Positions 34,938 to 43,459 of a DNA stretch of 64,000 nucleotides are shown here, one piece after another (position 1 is the first letter of the stretch; each line of letters begins with the position of its first letter). Made by a program: the position numbers and the translations under genes. Below the pieces are notes generated by a model that was not told the origin of the DNA, searched no databases, and saw nothing but the letters and a program-made list of their open reading frames with translations. Source of the DNA: FEN-1191 sp036490715 (GTDB lineage Bacteria > Pseudomonadota > Gammaproteobacteria > Steroidobacterales > Steroidobacteraceae); the NCBI GenBank assembly GCA_036490715.1, contig DASXDL010000003.1:1-64000 (forward strand), given 5' to 3'.

Positions 34938-36332
34938 TCACCGATCGGCTGGCCTGCCCAGCAGATCGATGAGGGGCTCGATCTGCCGTTCGTAGTTTCG
35001 CCACCGCGATAGCGCGCCCTGGTAAATGGGCCTTCTGACCTGAAGTTGGCTCGCCGTGTAGACAGGCCTCGAGAGTTCGTAGAAATTGAGACAGGCGTCC
35101 TCCCAGGTCAGACCGCAGTCGGCAACAAACCGCCGAATTCCCTCGTCCCCTGCCGATACGAGATCCTCGTAACAGATTTCGATCATTGGAGGGCTCAGCA
35201 CCGCCCGCCAGTGCTTCATTACCCCGCAGTAGAGCGCGTGGTAATGGGCGAGATCCTCAAAGGAATTGTAGTAGGGCTCGTGAGTCCCGAAATGTGCCGT
35301 GTAGAGTGACCAGCACACAGCGATTGGCTCGCGCCTGCAGTGCACGATCAGAGCGTCCGGAAACAGCAGTCTTATCAGGCCAAGGGCAAAGAAGTTTCCT
35401 GGAAGCTTGTCTGTAACGAACTTCTTGTCCAGATCACGCGCAAAAATGCCTTCGAGATAGCGCTCTCTGGTGGCCTCCAGCAGCGCCACCTCCCTGGCAT
35501 CATTGGTGTCTATTGGTTCCGAGGCCGAGAATTCGCACCTGCGACGCTCATACTCGCGCAGGCACCTTTGCATCAGCGGCGACTCACCACCACCGGCAAC
35601 TTCTGAATGAGATGCCAAAATCTGTTCAACAAGTGACGTGCCAGACCGCGGCAGCCCGACTATGAAAATCATTCTGATATCCAGCGGCAATCGCTTGAGC
35701 GGCCTGCTGAGAGCCCCAGGTGTGTACCAGGTGCAAATCCGCTCTACCGACCTCGATCCCGCGCTCTGGTCATATACGATTCCACGGTCTCGCATCATCG
35801 CACGTACCGCCCGATTGCCGGCCGCGAAATATTCAAAGGCGTGCGCGTAGATCCCCGCCGATTCAAGTGTGCGCGCCAGCGCAAAGCAAATGTTGACTCG
35901 ATCCCGGGTATTGATTTCGGTTCGACTGATCTGCTCCATGCGGATAAAGAGTGGATCCGTCAGAGAAGGCGGCTCAAGGTCGCACAAATTGAACATGGCA
36001 TCGGTCATCATCGGGCTCAACTCGAGTGCCGTCCGATATGACTCCACGGCTCGTACCCGGTTGCCCAGAATCTTGTTCAGATGACCGCTCACCAGGTGTG
36101 AGTGCGCAAGATTCGGGTAGCGATTAACCAGATCGCGGCTCACCTTCTCCAATTGCGGAAGGTCTTGCTGGGCCAGCAATGCCATCGCCAAGCCAACCAG
36201 CGCTTCAGCATCGTCTGCGGAAAAGGTCAAAGACTGGTCAAACGCCTGCCGAGCCCGGCTCCAATCGCCAAGCTCTGAGCATTCGAAGCCAAGGCGTTTC
36301 CAACCAAGGGCATCTTTGGGATCGATGAACAC
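34938..36332 (-). CDS. TPR-repeat sulfotransferase
   Basis: 464 residues from a GTG. TPR-like helices fill about residues 1-150 (DALGWKRLGFECSELGDWSR, LGNRVRAVESYRTALELSP). The sulfotransferase domain begins with the PAPS 5'-phosphosulfate loop FIVGLPRSGTSLVEQILASH, followed by ADKLPGNFF-like TDKLPGNFFALGLIRLLFPD and the 3'-phosphate motif IVHCRREPIAVCWSLY. It probably transfers sulfate from PAPS to a protein or small molecule held by the TPR part. Last gene of the long minus-strand run, 18 bp after the trigger-factor-like gene. A paralogue lies at 47606-49270. The N-terminus may be short, since an in-frame stop lies just upstream. Confidence 0.87.
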   Translation of the reverse strand: MFIDPKDALGWKRLGFECSELGDWSRARQAFDQSLTFSADDAEALVGLAMALLAQQDLPQLEKVSRDLVNRYPNLAHSHLVSGHLNKILGNRVRAVESYRTALELSPMMTDAMFNLCDLEPPSLTDPLFIRMEQISRTEINTRDRVNICFALARTLESAGIYAHAFEYFAAGNRAVRAMMRDRGIVYDQSAGSRSVERICTWYTPGALSRPLKRLPLDIRMIFIVGLPRSGTSLVEQILASHSEVAGGGESPLMQRCLREYERRRCEFSASEPIDTNDAREVALLEATRERYLEGIFARDLDKKFVTDKLPGNFFALGLIRLLFPDALIVHCRREPIAVCWSLYTAHFGTHEPYYNSFEDLAHYHALYCGVMKHWRAVLSPPMIEICYEDLVSAGDEGIRRFVADCGLTWEDACLNFYELSRPVYTASQLQVRRPIYQGALSRWRNYERQIEPLIDLLGRPADR

Positions 36333-36350
36333 GCGAATTGTCCGTCAGCG

Positions 36351-37241
36351 TCACTCGAGAGGCAGAACTCCGTTGGCTGCTGCCGTCGCCAATTCGTCGA
36401 CGGTAACCACACGATCGACGATTTTTGACTTGCTGACAATCAGCGCGACGACAGCGTTCTCAAGAGCGGGCGACTGCAATTCGGCCAGCGCGGTCGGATG
36501 GTCCGCGTAGAAGTCGATTATTGAGCCGAGGCCGTCTTCGCGGCCGTACCGGTGCCGTACCAGCTGCCCGATCTCCCCTCTTGCCATCTCGACATTGTGA
36601 GCTTTGCCCAGCTGCAAGAGCACGATGGCTAATCGAACGCGGCGTTGTGCCACCTCTCGGTAGCGCAGCTTTAGGGGATGATCGACGGGCATGTCGACAT
36701 GGTCCGCGTGGCTCTTGAGAATTCGGCTGAACTCGCGCTCCACCATGGTACCTGGCACCTCGAAATCGTAGTGACTGGCCAACCAGTCCAAGACCTGTCG
36801 CTTGACATGCAGCCAGGACAGGTCGCTCGAGCCTGGCATCGCTGTGAGCCGCTGGATCGTGAGTCCCTCAAGCGGCCTGAGCGTAACGTCGGGCAATACT
36901 TCGATGATCAGGTTGAACTGGAATTGACCCTTTTGCAGACCAGACAGTGCCTCGATCACCGGCCGGCTGACCGGGCGCAGCTGCCCTTCCTGTATGAGTT
37001 TTCTCGAGACGGTGACCGCTAGCTGATCGACGACGTCCTGTGTCAGTTGCGTTCCCAAGCGCGCACGAAGTACGCCCACGGGCGCCTTTCCTGCCCGGAA
37101 TCCTCGAACTCGTGTTGTCCGCCCCACTCTCTCGAGCTGCGCGTTGAAAGTCGCGTCGACCCAGCCTGCGTCAAGCTCGATGGTGAACGTACGGCTGAGG
37201 CCGGACGCGGTTGCATCGACAATCCTCATTTCAGCGTTCAC
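36351..37241 (-). CDS. Trigger-factor-like protein lacking the PPIase domain
   Basis: 296 residues, GTG start. The N-terminal ribosome-binding domain carries the signature GFRAGKAP (residues 47-54; family GFRxGxxP) and the typical LEVLPDVTLRPLEGL-like block around 110-125. It then passes directly into the C-terminal arm (VKRQVLDWLASHYDFEVPGT, VEREFSRILKSH), skipping the ~100-residue FKBP-type domain of ordinary trigger factor (about 430 residues). It may be a dedicated chaperone for a neighbouring product such as the TonB receptor or the sulfotransferase substrate. Between the isochorismatase-VOC gene (31 bp) and the sulfotransferase (18 bp). Confidence 0.78.
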   Translation of the reverse strand: MNAEMRIVDATASGLSRTFTIELDAGWVDATFNAQLERVGRTTRVRGFRAGKAPVGVLRARLGTQLTQDVVDQLAVTVSRKLIQEGQLRPVSRPVIEALSGLQKGQFQFNLIIEVLPDVTLRPLEGLTIQRLTAMPGSSDLSWLHVKRQVLDWLASHYDFEVPGTMVEREFSRILKSHADHVDMPVDHPLKLRYREVAQRRVRLAIVLLQLGKAHNVEMARGEIGQLVRHRYGREDGLGSIIDFYADHPTALAELQSPALENAVVALIVSKSKIVDRVVTVDELATAAANGVLPLE

Positions 37242-37272
37242 AGTTTTGGTCCCGCATCATTGAATGCGAGCC

Positions 37273-38265
37273 TTATGCGCCTTTCGAGGCCACCTCGAAG
37301 AGTTCCAGAATGTTCCCGTCCGGATCACGCACATAGATCGCCAGGCCATAAGGTCCCGGCCCTAGCTCGCGTTCGAATACGACCTCAGCCTCCTTGAGCC
37401 GTCGACCGAGAGCTTCGACATTACGGACCACGAACGCAAAATGGTCCACTTGGCCCTGGTCGCCGGAACCGCCTAACGTGATACCCAAGCCCTGACGGGT
37501 CGATATCAGTGGTCGACCGTCCGGCAGTGGCTTGGCGTCGCGCCGTTCCGAAAACCCCAGAAGATCGAGGTAAAAGCGCTTCGACCGCTCGAAGTCGCGC
37601 GCCTTGAGCAGTAGGTGATGCACGGCAAGCGTTCCCGGGGCGAGCTCTTTGTCAATCCAGGCATTCACCTCCGCCGAAGAACATGTCTCGGCGAAATACT
37701 GGTGCCACACCTCCACTGCCGCCGACTCCCACAGAGGGTTTACTCCCGCAATGCAATCCGTCACGCCGACGACATCGTAGTCGCGCAAATATGCCTCTCG
37801 GATGGTTGTCTCCACGCAGGCGTTAGTCGTAAGGCCGGCCACTAGTAGCGCGTCGACCCCGAGCATCTCCAGCACTATATGCAGGCGCGTCTCGTGAAAA
37901 GCACCGTATCGGTGCTTGCGGATGACAAACGTCGGGTTATTAGAAAATTCCTTCAGCTCGTCGATGAGCTCGGCATCCCACGTTCCGACCAGCGCGGATG
38001 TCCGCTTGCGCCTGGATGTATGCGTCGGAAGCCGCTTCCGGCCCCGGCGATGGTCGATCGGAAAATGTTCCTGCACGGTCCACAGCACCGGCATATTGAC
38101 GGCCTGGCAGCGCCTGATGAGATTCCGTAGCGGCGTTACGACGGAGCTCAGGTGATCGGTGTCCACCCCGGAAATCCCGAGGGTGCCTTCCTTGTGACAG
38201 AAGGCGTTCTGCATGTCGACGACCAACAATGCGGTCTTGCGCAGGTCAAGCAGCTCAAGGTTCAT
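37273..38265 (-). CDS. Isochorismatase-family hydrolase fused to a VOC/glyoxalase domain
   Basis: 330 residues from ATG 38265. Residues 1-205 are a cysteine hydrolase of the isochorismatase superfamily with the triad D17 (LLVVDMQNAF), K117 (FVIRKHRYGAF) and C150 (LTTNACVETT); N-carbamoylsarcosine amidase and ureidoacrylate hydrolase belong here. Residues about 214-326 are a VOC domain (AVHHLLLKARDFERSKRFYL, DHFAFVVRNVEALGRRLKEA, YVRDPDGNILELFEV) with one conserved Glu near the end. The fusion suggests two consecutive steps or a substrate-binding lid. It overlaps the tautomerase by 11 bp. Confidence 0.87.
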   Translation of the reverse strand: MNLELLDLRKTALLVVDMQNAFCHKEGTLGISGVDTDHLSSVVTPLRNLIRRCQAVNMPVLWTVQEHFPIDHRRGRKRLPTHTSRRKRTSALVGTWDAELIDELKEFSNNPTFVIRKHRYGAFHETRLHIVLEMLGVDALLVAGLTTNACVETTIREAYLRDYDVVGVTDCIAGVNPLWESAAVEVWHQYFAETCSSAEVNAWIDKELAPGTLAVHHLLLKARDFERSKRFYLDLLGFSERRDAKPLPDGRPLISTRQGLGITLGGSGDQGQVDHFAFVVRNVEALGRRLKEAEVVFERELGPGPYGLAIYVRDPDGNILELFEVASKGA

Positions 38266-38461
38266 TTGCCCGGTCCGTACTGTCGATGCCCATGACACCG
38301 GCTTTTGCCCAACTGTCTGGCGGTACTTCGTTGAGGATTACATGCAGGCAGTCGGGCTTCGCACCCGCGTGTTCGACCATGGCGTCGGTGATTGCCTTGC
38401 ATAGTCGACGCTTTTGCTCGACGGTTCGTCCCGGCCACATATGCACTTGCACCACTGGCAT
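38255..38461 (-). CDS. 4-oxalocrotonate tautomerase-family protein
   Basis: 68 residues. After Met removal it starts with Pro (MPVVQVHMWPGRTVEQKRRL), the catalytic N-terminal proline of 4-OT enzymes, followed by CKAITDAMVEHAGAK and HVILNEVPPDSWAKAG. Family members ketonise dienols or handle related unsaturated acids. It overlaps the isochorismatase-VOC start by 11 bp and lies 44 bp after the amidohydrolase, inside the same transcript. Confidence 0.87.
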   Translation of the reverse strand: MPVVQVHMWPGRTVEQKRRLCKAITDAMVEHAGAKPDCLHVILNEVPPDSWAKAGVMGIDSTDRANEP

Positions 38462-38505
38462 GGCTCAATTACTCCTTGATCTGCGTAGGTCCCATTGACG
38501 CCGCT

Positions 38506-39936
38506 CTACTCATACACCGTTGTAGAAGCGGGGGTCGACGCTGCGGCAAGTCCAGCGCGTTGAGTAATCTCCAGCGCCCTTCGACGCGCCTCGTGAAAGA
38601 GAGCTCTCTCGTCAATTGAACGAACTTTTCCTTGGCTGTAGAGCGCCCTGCCGTTCACCCAGGTTTCTGCAATTGAAGCCGGCGACGCCGACCAGACCAG
38701 AGCTTGGACGGGATCTGTGTAAGGCACCCATTCTATATGGTCGAGGTCGAAGAGAACGAAATCAGCCTTCTTGCCCACTTCCAATGAACCCACCGCATCG
38801 TCCCACAACAGGGCTCTGGCCCCATCGATTGTGGCCATGCGAAGTGCTTTGCGGGCACCCACAAGCGCGGGATCATTTCGAGCGTCCTTGAATAATCCGG
38901 CGACAACATACATTTGTCGCATCAGATTCAGGTTGCCGGATGCCGAGACGCCGTCGGTGCCCAGGCTGACGGTAACGCCCGACTCGATCAACTCCGGATA
39001 GCGGCCGAAGGCGGTAGCCCCTTTAGCAAGTTTCAGCGAGGTCCCCGGACAAAATGCAATCTTGGTTGCGTTGGCTCGCAGCAGCTGTTGCTCCTCCGCT
39101 GTGACCGCCACCCCATGAGCGATGACCAGATTGGAGCCGAGACCTCCAGCATCAGCGATCCGCTGGATTGGCCATTTTCCATACTTGCTTTGCGAAATGC
39201 GGGCTTCCTGGATGCTGGTCGCCAAATGATACGTTGTGCCTACGCCGTGTTTTTCGGCAAGCGCACGGGCGCCCACATGCAGGGCGAGCGTGCAGGGTTC
39301 CTTGCCTTCGATGTTCACCCAGCAGCGGATACGCCCGCCGGCGGAGTTGTGCCAACGCTCAACGGTTTCCTCGAGCGCCGCTAAGGCCGCCTCGGGCCCG
39401 GGAAAGAAATGGTGCCGCATCATTTCCTCCGACCATCCAGGCGGCGGCGATTGCGGTCGGTTATCCGCCGCATGCCGCCCGGTGATCCCGCGGATGCCGG
39501 ACTGCTCCAATGCCCGCACCGTTCCATCCGCGTCGTTCTGCACGCCCATGTCTAGCATGCAGGTAGTCCCGCAGCGCAGCATCTCTGTGCACGACAGCAG
39601 AGCGCTGACGTATTCATCGTCGGCGGTTACATGCGCATAGAAGGGCTTCGCCCAGAGAAAAACCCACGTACGAGTGTCCAGATCATCTGGAAACACGGCC
39701 CGGGACAGGGTCTCCGATAGGTGGACGTGCGAATCGATGAAACCGGGCGTTATTCCGCGGCGACTGCCGTCGACGACTTGCTCGAACGTGCAGCGATTGT
39801 GCCGCGTAAGTACCTCCTGGGTCGGGCCGATGTCCGCGATACGATCACCGGCGATCACAATCGCGGCGTCGCGAATGACCGTATCGGTTGCATCGACGGT
39901 CAGGGCAAATTCCAGGTGCTCGATAAGAATGCTCAT
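38506..39936 (-). CDS. TRZ/ATZ-type amidohydrolase (deaminase family)
   Basis: 476 residues. Metal-dependent amidohydrolase: HxH in GFIDSHVHLSETLS, Glu/His region GRIRCWVNIEGKEPCTLALH, His in LVIAHGVAVTAEEQQ, Asp in VSLGTDGVSASGNLNL. This is the group of atrazine/melamine hydrolases, guanine deaminase and S-adenosylhomocysteine deaminase, which remove ammonia or amines from N-heterocycles and guanidino-type carbons. In this setting a deaminase of a cyclic guanidine or ureide is plausible (inference). 53 bp after the M24 gene. Confidence 0.88.
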   Translation of the reverse strand: MSILIEHLEFALTVDATDTVIRDAAIVIAGDRIADIGPTQEVLTRHNRCTFEQVVDGSRRGITPGFIDSHVHLSETLSRAVFPDDLDTRTWVFLWAKPFYAHVTADDEYVSALLSCTEMLRCGTTCMLDMGVQNDADGTVRALEQSGIRGITGRHAADNRPQSPPPGWSEEMMRHHFFPGPEAALAALEETVERWHNSAGGRIRCWVNIEGKEPCTLALHVGARALAEKHGVGTTYHLATSIQEARISQSKYGKWPIQRIADAGGLGSNLVIAHGVAVTAEEQQLLRANATKIAFCPGTSLKLAKGATAFGRYPELIESGVTVSLGTDGVSASGNLNLMRQMYVVAGLFKDARNDPALVGARKALRMATIDGARALLWDDAVGSLEVGKKADFVLFDLDHIEWVPYTDPVQALVWSASPASIAETWVNGRALYSQGKVRSIDERALFHEARRRALEITQRAGLAAASTPASTTVYE

Positions 39937-39989
39937 CGGAAAAGCCTCTAGATCGCTACCGATGCGGCCTCATGTCCAGTGCGGATCGA

Positions 39990-41105
39990 CTACTGAATCT
40001 CGATCAGATTGTCGGTATTCGTGACATCGGACAGAAGGCTGGAGCCGTCCTCCGTGACGGCTACTACGTCCTTGTTCTGCATTCCGAAACCATAACCCGT
40101 ATTGTAGACAAGCGGCTCGAAGCCCAGGACCATGCCAGCTTCCAGCGGCACATCCGAGTGCGGGCCCAGATAGGGCTTCTCGTGAAGATGCAAGCCGATA
40201 CCATGACCGAGGAAGCTTATGGGCGGAAGTTTGAGTTTGCTCAAATGGCGAATAAACGCCTCGTAAATGGCTCTTGAGCTGGCCCCGGGCTTCACCATCT
40301 CGAGCGTCAGGTACTTGCACTCGATGAGATTACGCCAGATCGCTTCTGCATGCGCTGGCGGAGGACCGACCCTGGCGGTCCGGCATACGCCGGCGTGATA
40401 GCCGTCAATTATCGCGAAGACCTCCACGCGGCATATATCTCCGGACTTCAACTGGCGTTGGGTCGGGCCTACATTCGGGAAAACGCTTCGTTCACCGGTC
40501 GCTACAATTAATAGCTTGAAGTTGTCCGCTCCCTGCTCAAATACGCCGCGGGTAACAGCGGCGGCAATGTCCATCTCGGTCGATCCGACAGTGACCTGCT
40601 GAAGCGCCTCAAAAATTGCCCGATCCGCGATGCGCGACAGACGGCGCATGTGCTCGATCTCGGCCGGCGTCTTGATCTGTCGAAGCCGCGCCAGCATCTC
40701 GTCGGCTGGATCGAAAGTGGCTCGCGGTAGACGTAACGTAAGGTCGCGAAACACAGCCGTCGGCAGGTAATCAAACTCGGTGCCGATTCTTCCTGCTGCA
40801 ACTCCAAAGTCCGACAACAGGCTCGCCAGCACGGCCATCGGCCGGTCGGTGAACTCACCCCACGTTCGAACGTCCATCCCGTCGGCTTTGGCGCGCGTCG
40901 TCGTCTCTTCCATATCGACGACCACGATCCCGCAGCGCCCGCTTGCCGTTACCACGAAGGCCGCGTGCCGCCATCGCATCAGCGACTGCGAGGGCACGAC
41001 GAACCCTGCGAGGTACGCAAAATTCTCCGGCGACACAATCACTACGGCGTCGAGCTGCGACGCCGCCATGGCCTTGACCAATCGGGAAGTAATCTCGGGC
41101 CGCAT
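39990..41105 (-). CDS. M24-family (creatinase/aminopeptidase P-like) protein with altered metal site
   Basis: 371 residues: N-terminal creatinase domain (about 1-140), then the pita-bread M24 domain. The five ligands expected in metallopeptidases read E228 (RVEVF, normally Asp), G239 (YHAGVCRT, normally Asp), H301 (LGHGIGL), E330 (VLGFEPLV) and K345 (MQNKDVV, normally Glu). Two or three are lost, so a dimetal peptidase is unlikely. Creatinase is the known metal-free member and hydrolyses creatine to sarcosine and urea; a related C-N hydrolase is my best guess. It has its own likely promoter at 41155-41185. Confidence 0.85.
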   Translation of the reverse strand: MRPEITSRLVKAMAASQLDAVVIVSPENFAYLAGFVVPSQSLMRWRHAAFVVTASGRCGIVVVDMEETTTRAKADGMDVRTWGEFTDRPMAVLASLLSDFGVAAGRIGTEFDYLPTAVFRDLTLRLPRATFDPADEMLARLRQIKTPAEIEHMRRLSRIADRAIFEALQQVTVGSTEMDIAAAVTRGVFEQGADNFKLLIVATGERSVFPNVGPTQRQLKSGDICRVEVFAIIDGYHAGVCRTARVGPPPAHAEAIWRNLIECKYLTLEMVKPGASSRAIYEAFIRHLSKLKLPPISFLGHGIGLHLHEKPYLGPHSDVPLEAGMVLGFEPLVYNTGYGFGMQNKDVVAVTEDGSSLLSDVTNTDNLIEIQ

Positions 41106-41155
41106 GCCGCCTCCGGCGCCGCGCCGACACGCAGCGTCTCAAGTGTGATCCTACC

Positions 41156-41167
41156 GTGTGATCACGT
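41156..41167. promoter_or_regulatory. GTGATCAC palindrome in a promoter spacer
   Basis: Upstream of the M24 gene. On the minus strand TTGCAG, a 17-bp spacer and TAGGAT form a plausible promoter, and the palindrome core GTGATCAC (41158-41165) lies in the spacer. GTGTGATC occurs twice here (41143-41150 and 41156-41163). Same core as at 32475 and 45739. Confidence 0.45.
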
Positions 41168-41202
41168 AGACTGCAAGGCTGTCGCGGCATCGCCATTCGG
41201 GC

Positions 41203-42549
41203 CTAATTCGGTCGAGTGAGACATCGGCCGGTGCCAAAGGCCGACTCGTCTATTTCACCGGCTTGCACGACGATGCGACCGTTTGCCACGGTGAGCGCCG
41301 GCCATCCGCGAAGGCGCCATCCCTCATATATGCAGGTGCCATGCCCTTCGTGCCGCACCACGCGTTCCTCGTCGAGATCGACCAGAACCAGGTCCGCGTC
41401 GGCGCCAACCTCAAGTGATCCCTTACGGGGATAGAGTCCGAATCGTCGCGCCGGCGCATAGGAATTCAGCGTTGTCAGTTGCTGCAGCGTCAGGCCACGT
41501 CCCAGAACGCCGTGCGTAACCAACAATGGCAACTCCCACGGAAAGGCGACAACACCAGGGTACTCGGACCACAAATCCAGACCCTTCTTCGGCAGAAATG
41601 GCACGTGATCGCTGCCAATCGAATTAATTCGGCCGGCCAGAAGACCGCGCCATAGCCACTCTTTCTGGGTCTCATCGCGCAGCGGTGGCGATATCTTGGC
41701 GCGCATATCCAGATCCGCGTCATAGGCGGTGCGTGTCAGGTAGTGGTAGCACGTCTCGACCGTGACATCGATGCCGCGAGCACGCGCTTCGGTGGCGAGA
41801 TCTGGCCCTTCTCCGACCGAGGTATGAACAATCTGCAGCGGACAGCGCGTTCGTTCGGCGAGAAATATCATCCGGCGAATGGTTTCTACTTCGCAGACCA
41901 CCGGCCTGGACTCCGTGTACGCGGCGAGATCCTGGCGGCCGGTTGCCACGACTTCCTGTTTGACCCATGCGGCTATGGCGGTATTCTCACAATGCACTGA
42001 CACGACGCCGCGCGGCAGCTTCGCCACCTTGAGCATCGTCGCGTACACCCAACCGTCGGTGGCCGGCACAATTCCGATCGGATTGTCCGGCTCGTAGCCA
42101 AAATACAGCTTGAACGACTGGACGCCTGTCTGCTCGGCAATCGCCGGAATCTCGTGGATGTGTTCCTCGCGCTGGATGCCAAAATGGAATCCAAAATCGA
42201 CGCACGAGGAAGCTTCGCCGATTGCGCGGCGCTCGTGATAGAACGGGATATAGGAAGGCTGCTTGGTTCGAATGTAGAGCACGAACGTCGTCAAGCCGCC
42301 GCGTGCGGCTTGCGCAGATTCGATGCGCATGTCATCCGCATAAGGATAAGCGACGCCGAGGTGACAGTGGGTATCGACGACTCCTGGAATCAGACATCGG
42401 CCCTCGGCGTCGATCGTTCGCCGGCTTGGCGGGAGTGATTCAGATGGCCCACCGGCGACGATCTTGCCGCCCGAGGCGGCTATACCACCGATAAACTCCC
42501 CGCGAAAATCGACAACCCGGGCGTTCTTGATAACGAGATCAGCCTGCAT
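41203..42549 (-). CDS. Hydantoinase/dihydropyrimidinase-like cyclic amidohydrolase
   Basis: 448 residues from ATG 42549 (MQADLVIKNARVVDFRGEF), overlapping the DpaA-like gene by 11 bp; longer in-frame starts exist. Ligands: HxH in VVDTHCHLG, likely carboxylated Lys in VQSFKLYFGYE, His in VVSVHCENT, His in LQIVHTSVG, Asp in NSIGSDHVPF. It should open a cyclic amide (hydantoin, dihydropyrimidine or allantoin type) to an N-carbamoyl or similar open acid. The isochorismatase-type amidase four genes on could take the next step. Its exact ring substrate cannot be read. Confidence 0.9.
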   Translation of the reverse strand: MQADLVIKNARVVDFRGEFIGGIAASGGKIVAGGPSESLPPSRRTIDAEGRCLIPGVVDTHCHLGVAYPYADDMRIESAQAARGGLTTFVLYIRTKQPSYIPFYHERRAIGEASSCVDFGFHFGIQREEHIHEIPAIAEQTGVQSFKLYFGYEPDNPIGIVPATDGWVYATMLKVAKLPRGVVSVHCENTAIAAWVKQEVVATGRQDLAAYTESRPVVCEVETIRRMIFLAERTRCPLQIVHTSVGEGPDLATEARARGIDVTVETCYHYLTRTAYDADLDMRAKISPPLRDETQKEWLWRGLLAGRINSIGSDHVPFLPKKGLDLWSEYPGVVAFPWELPLLVTHGVLGRGLTLQQLTTLNSYAPARRFGLYPRKGSLEVGADADLVLVDLDEERVVRHEGHGTCIYEGWRLRGWPALTVANGRIVVQAGEIDESAFGTGRCLTRPN

Positions 42550-43459
42550 CGGGCGTAGCCCCGGCGAGAATGGCATCGATAATTCGCGCGATTCCTTGCC
42601 ATTGACTGGCACCGACCGTGATTGGTGCGCGTCGACCGAGCGCGCGCGCCCAGATTGCTTTGCGACCGGACTTGGCGGCGTAATCCAGATCACAGCTTCC
42701 CGGCGGACTCGCCATATCGACGACGATCGTATTGGCGCGCAAACGGTCGATGACTGTCGAGGTGATCACCGGCGCGGAAGCGGTCGACACCAGTACGTCA
42801 AATGTTCTGGCGACCTCGGGCAGATCCTCAAGGGACAATGCAGTCGCGCCGAGAGTAAAAGCCGACGCGCGCTGGACGGGATTGCGCGCCGCGACCGTGA
42901 CGTGCGCACCGAGCGCCAGTAGCGTTCGTGTCAGCACTGTACCGGTATTCCCCTGACCGACCACACAGATGCGCGCTCCGTGAATTGTGATGGCGGTATT
43001 TTCGATTAGCACCCTGATAACGCCTTCAACGATCGCAGGCGCACGGAGCAACATCAGTTCGTGGTCGGTCTCATATTCGTGAATCTTGATTCCGAGTCGC
43101 GCGGCTGCCTGCGCCAGACGCTCGTCCGCTCGTCCAAGGATTATGTGCGCGCCGGGTGCCATACCGCGAAGCAGCGATTCCGTCGGAATGATCTTGGTTG
43201 TGGCAAAGAGGCTGCCATCGACTGCGATGCCTGGTATGGGCATAAGCGCGACATCAGCGCCAATCAATGCCTGTTCGGCGTCCGGCGCAAGGACCACGCG
43301 GTCAATTCCGCCGCCTGGCCAGGGAAACCCGAAGGCCTTGACCACGGCGCCGGACTCGGTCGCGAGTCGGCAGATCTCCTGCTCACGTTCGTCGCCGCCG
43401 ACGACCGCAATCGTAAGCCGCCGCCACAGTTTCGAGTAGGCGCGAGAGCTGGCTGTCAT
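42539..43459 (-). CDS. Dipicolinate synthase subunit A (DpaA/SpoVFA)-like dehydrogenase
   Basis: 306 residues, close to Bacillus DpaA (about 297). N-terminal domain starts LTIAVVGGDEREQEICRLA, like IAVIGGDxRQxE of DpaA; EGVIRVLIENTAITIHGARI and the NAD-binding VVGQGNTGTVLTRTLLALGA follow; TIVVDMASPPGSCDLDYAAK matches the DpaA block LDLASRPGGTDF. In spore formers DpaA with flavoprotein DpaB oxidises dihydrodipicolinate. No dpaB gene and no sporulation genes occur here, so another cyclic imine or dihydropyridine substrate is likely. Coupled by 4-bp overlap to the opine dehydrogenase. Confidence 0.83.
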   Translation of the reverse strand: MTASSRAYSKLWRRLTIAVVGGDEREQEICRLATESGAVVKAFGFPWPGGGIDRVVLAPDAEQALIGADVALMPIPGIAVDGSLFATTKIIPTESLLRGMAPGAHIILGRADERLAQAAARLGIKIHEYETDHELMLLRAPAIVEGVIRVLIENTAITIHGARICVVGQGNTGTVLTRTLLALGAHVTVAARNPVQRASAFTLGATALSLEDLPEVARTFDVLVSTASAPVITSTVIDRLRANTIVVDMASPPGSCDLDYAAKSGRKAIWARALGRRAPITVGASQWQGIARIIDAILAGATPDAG

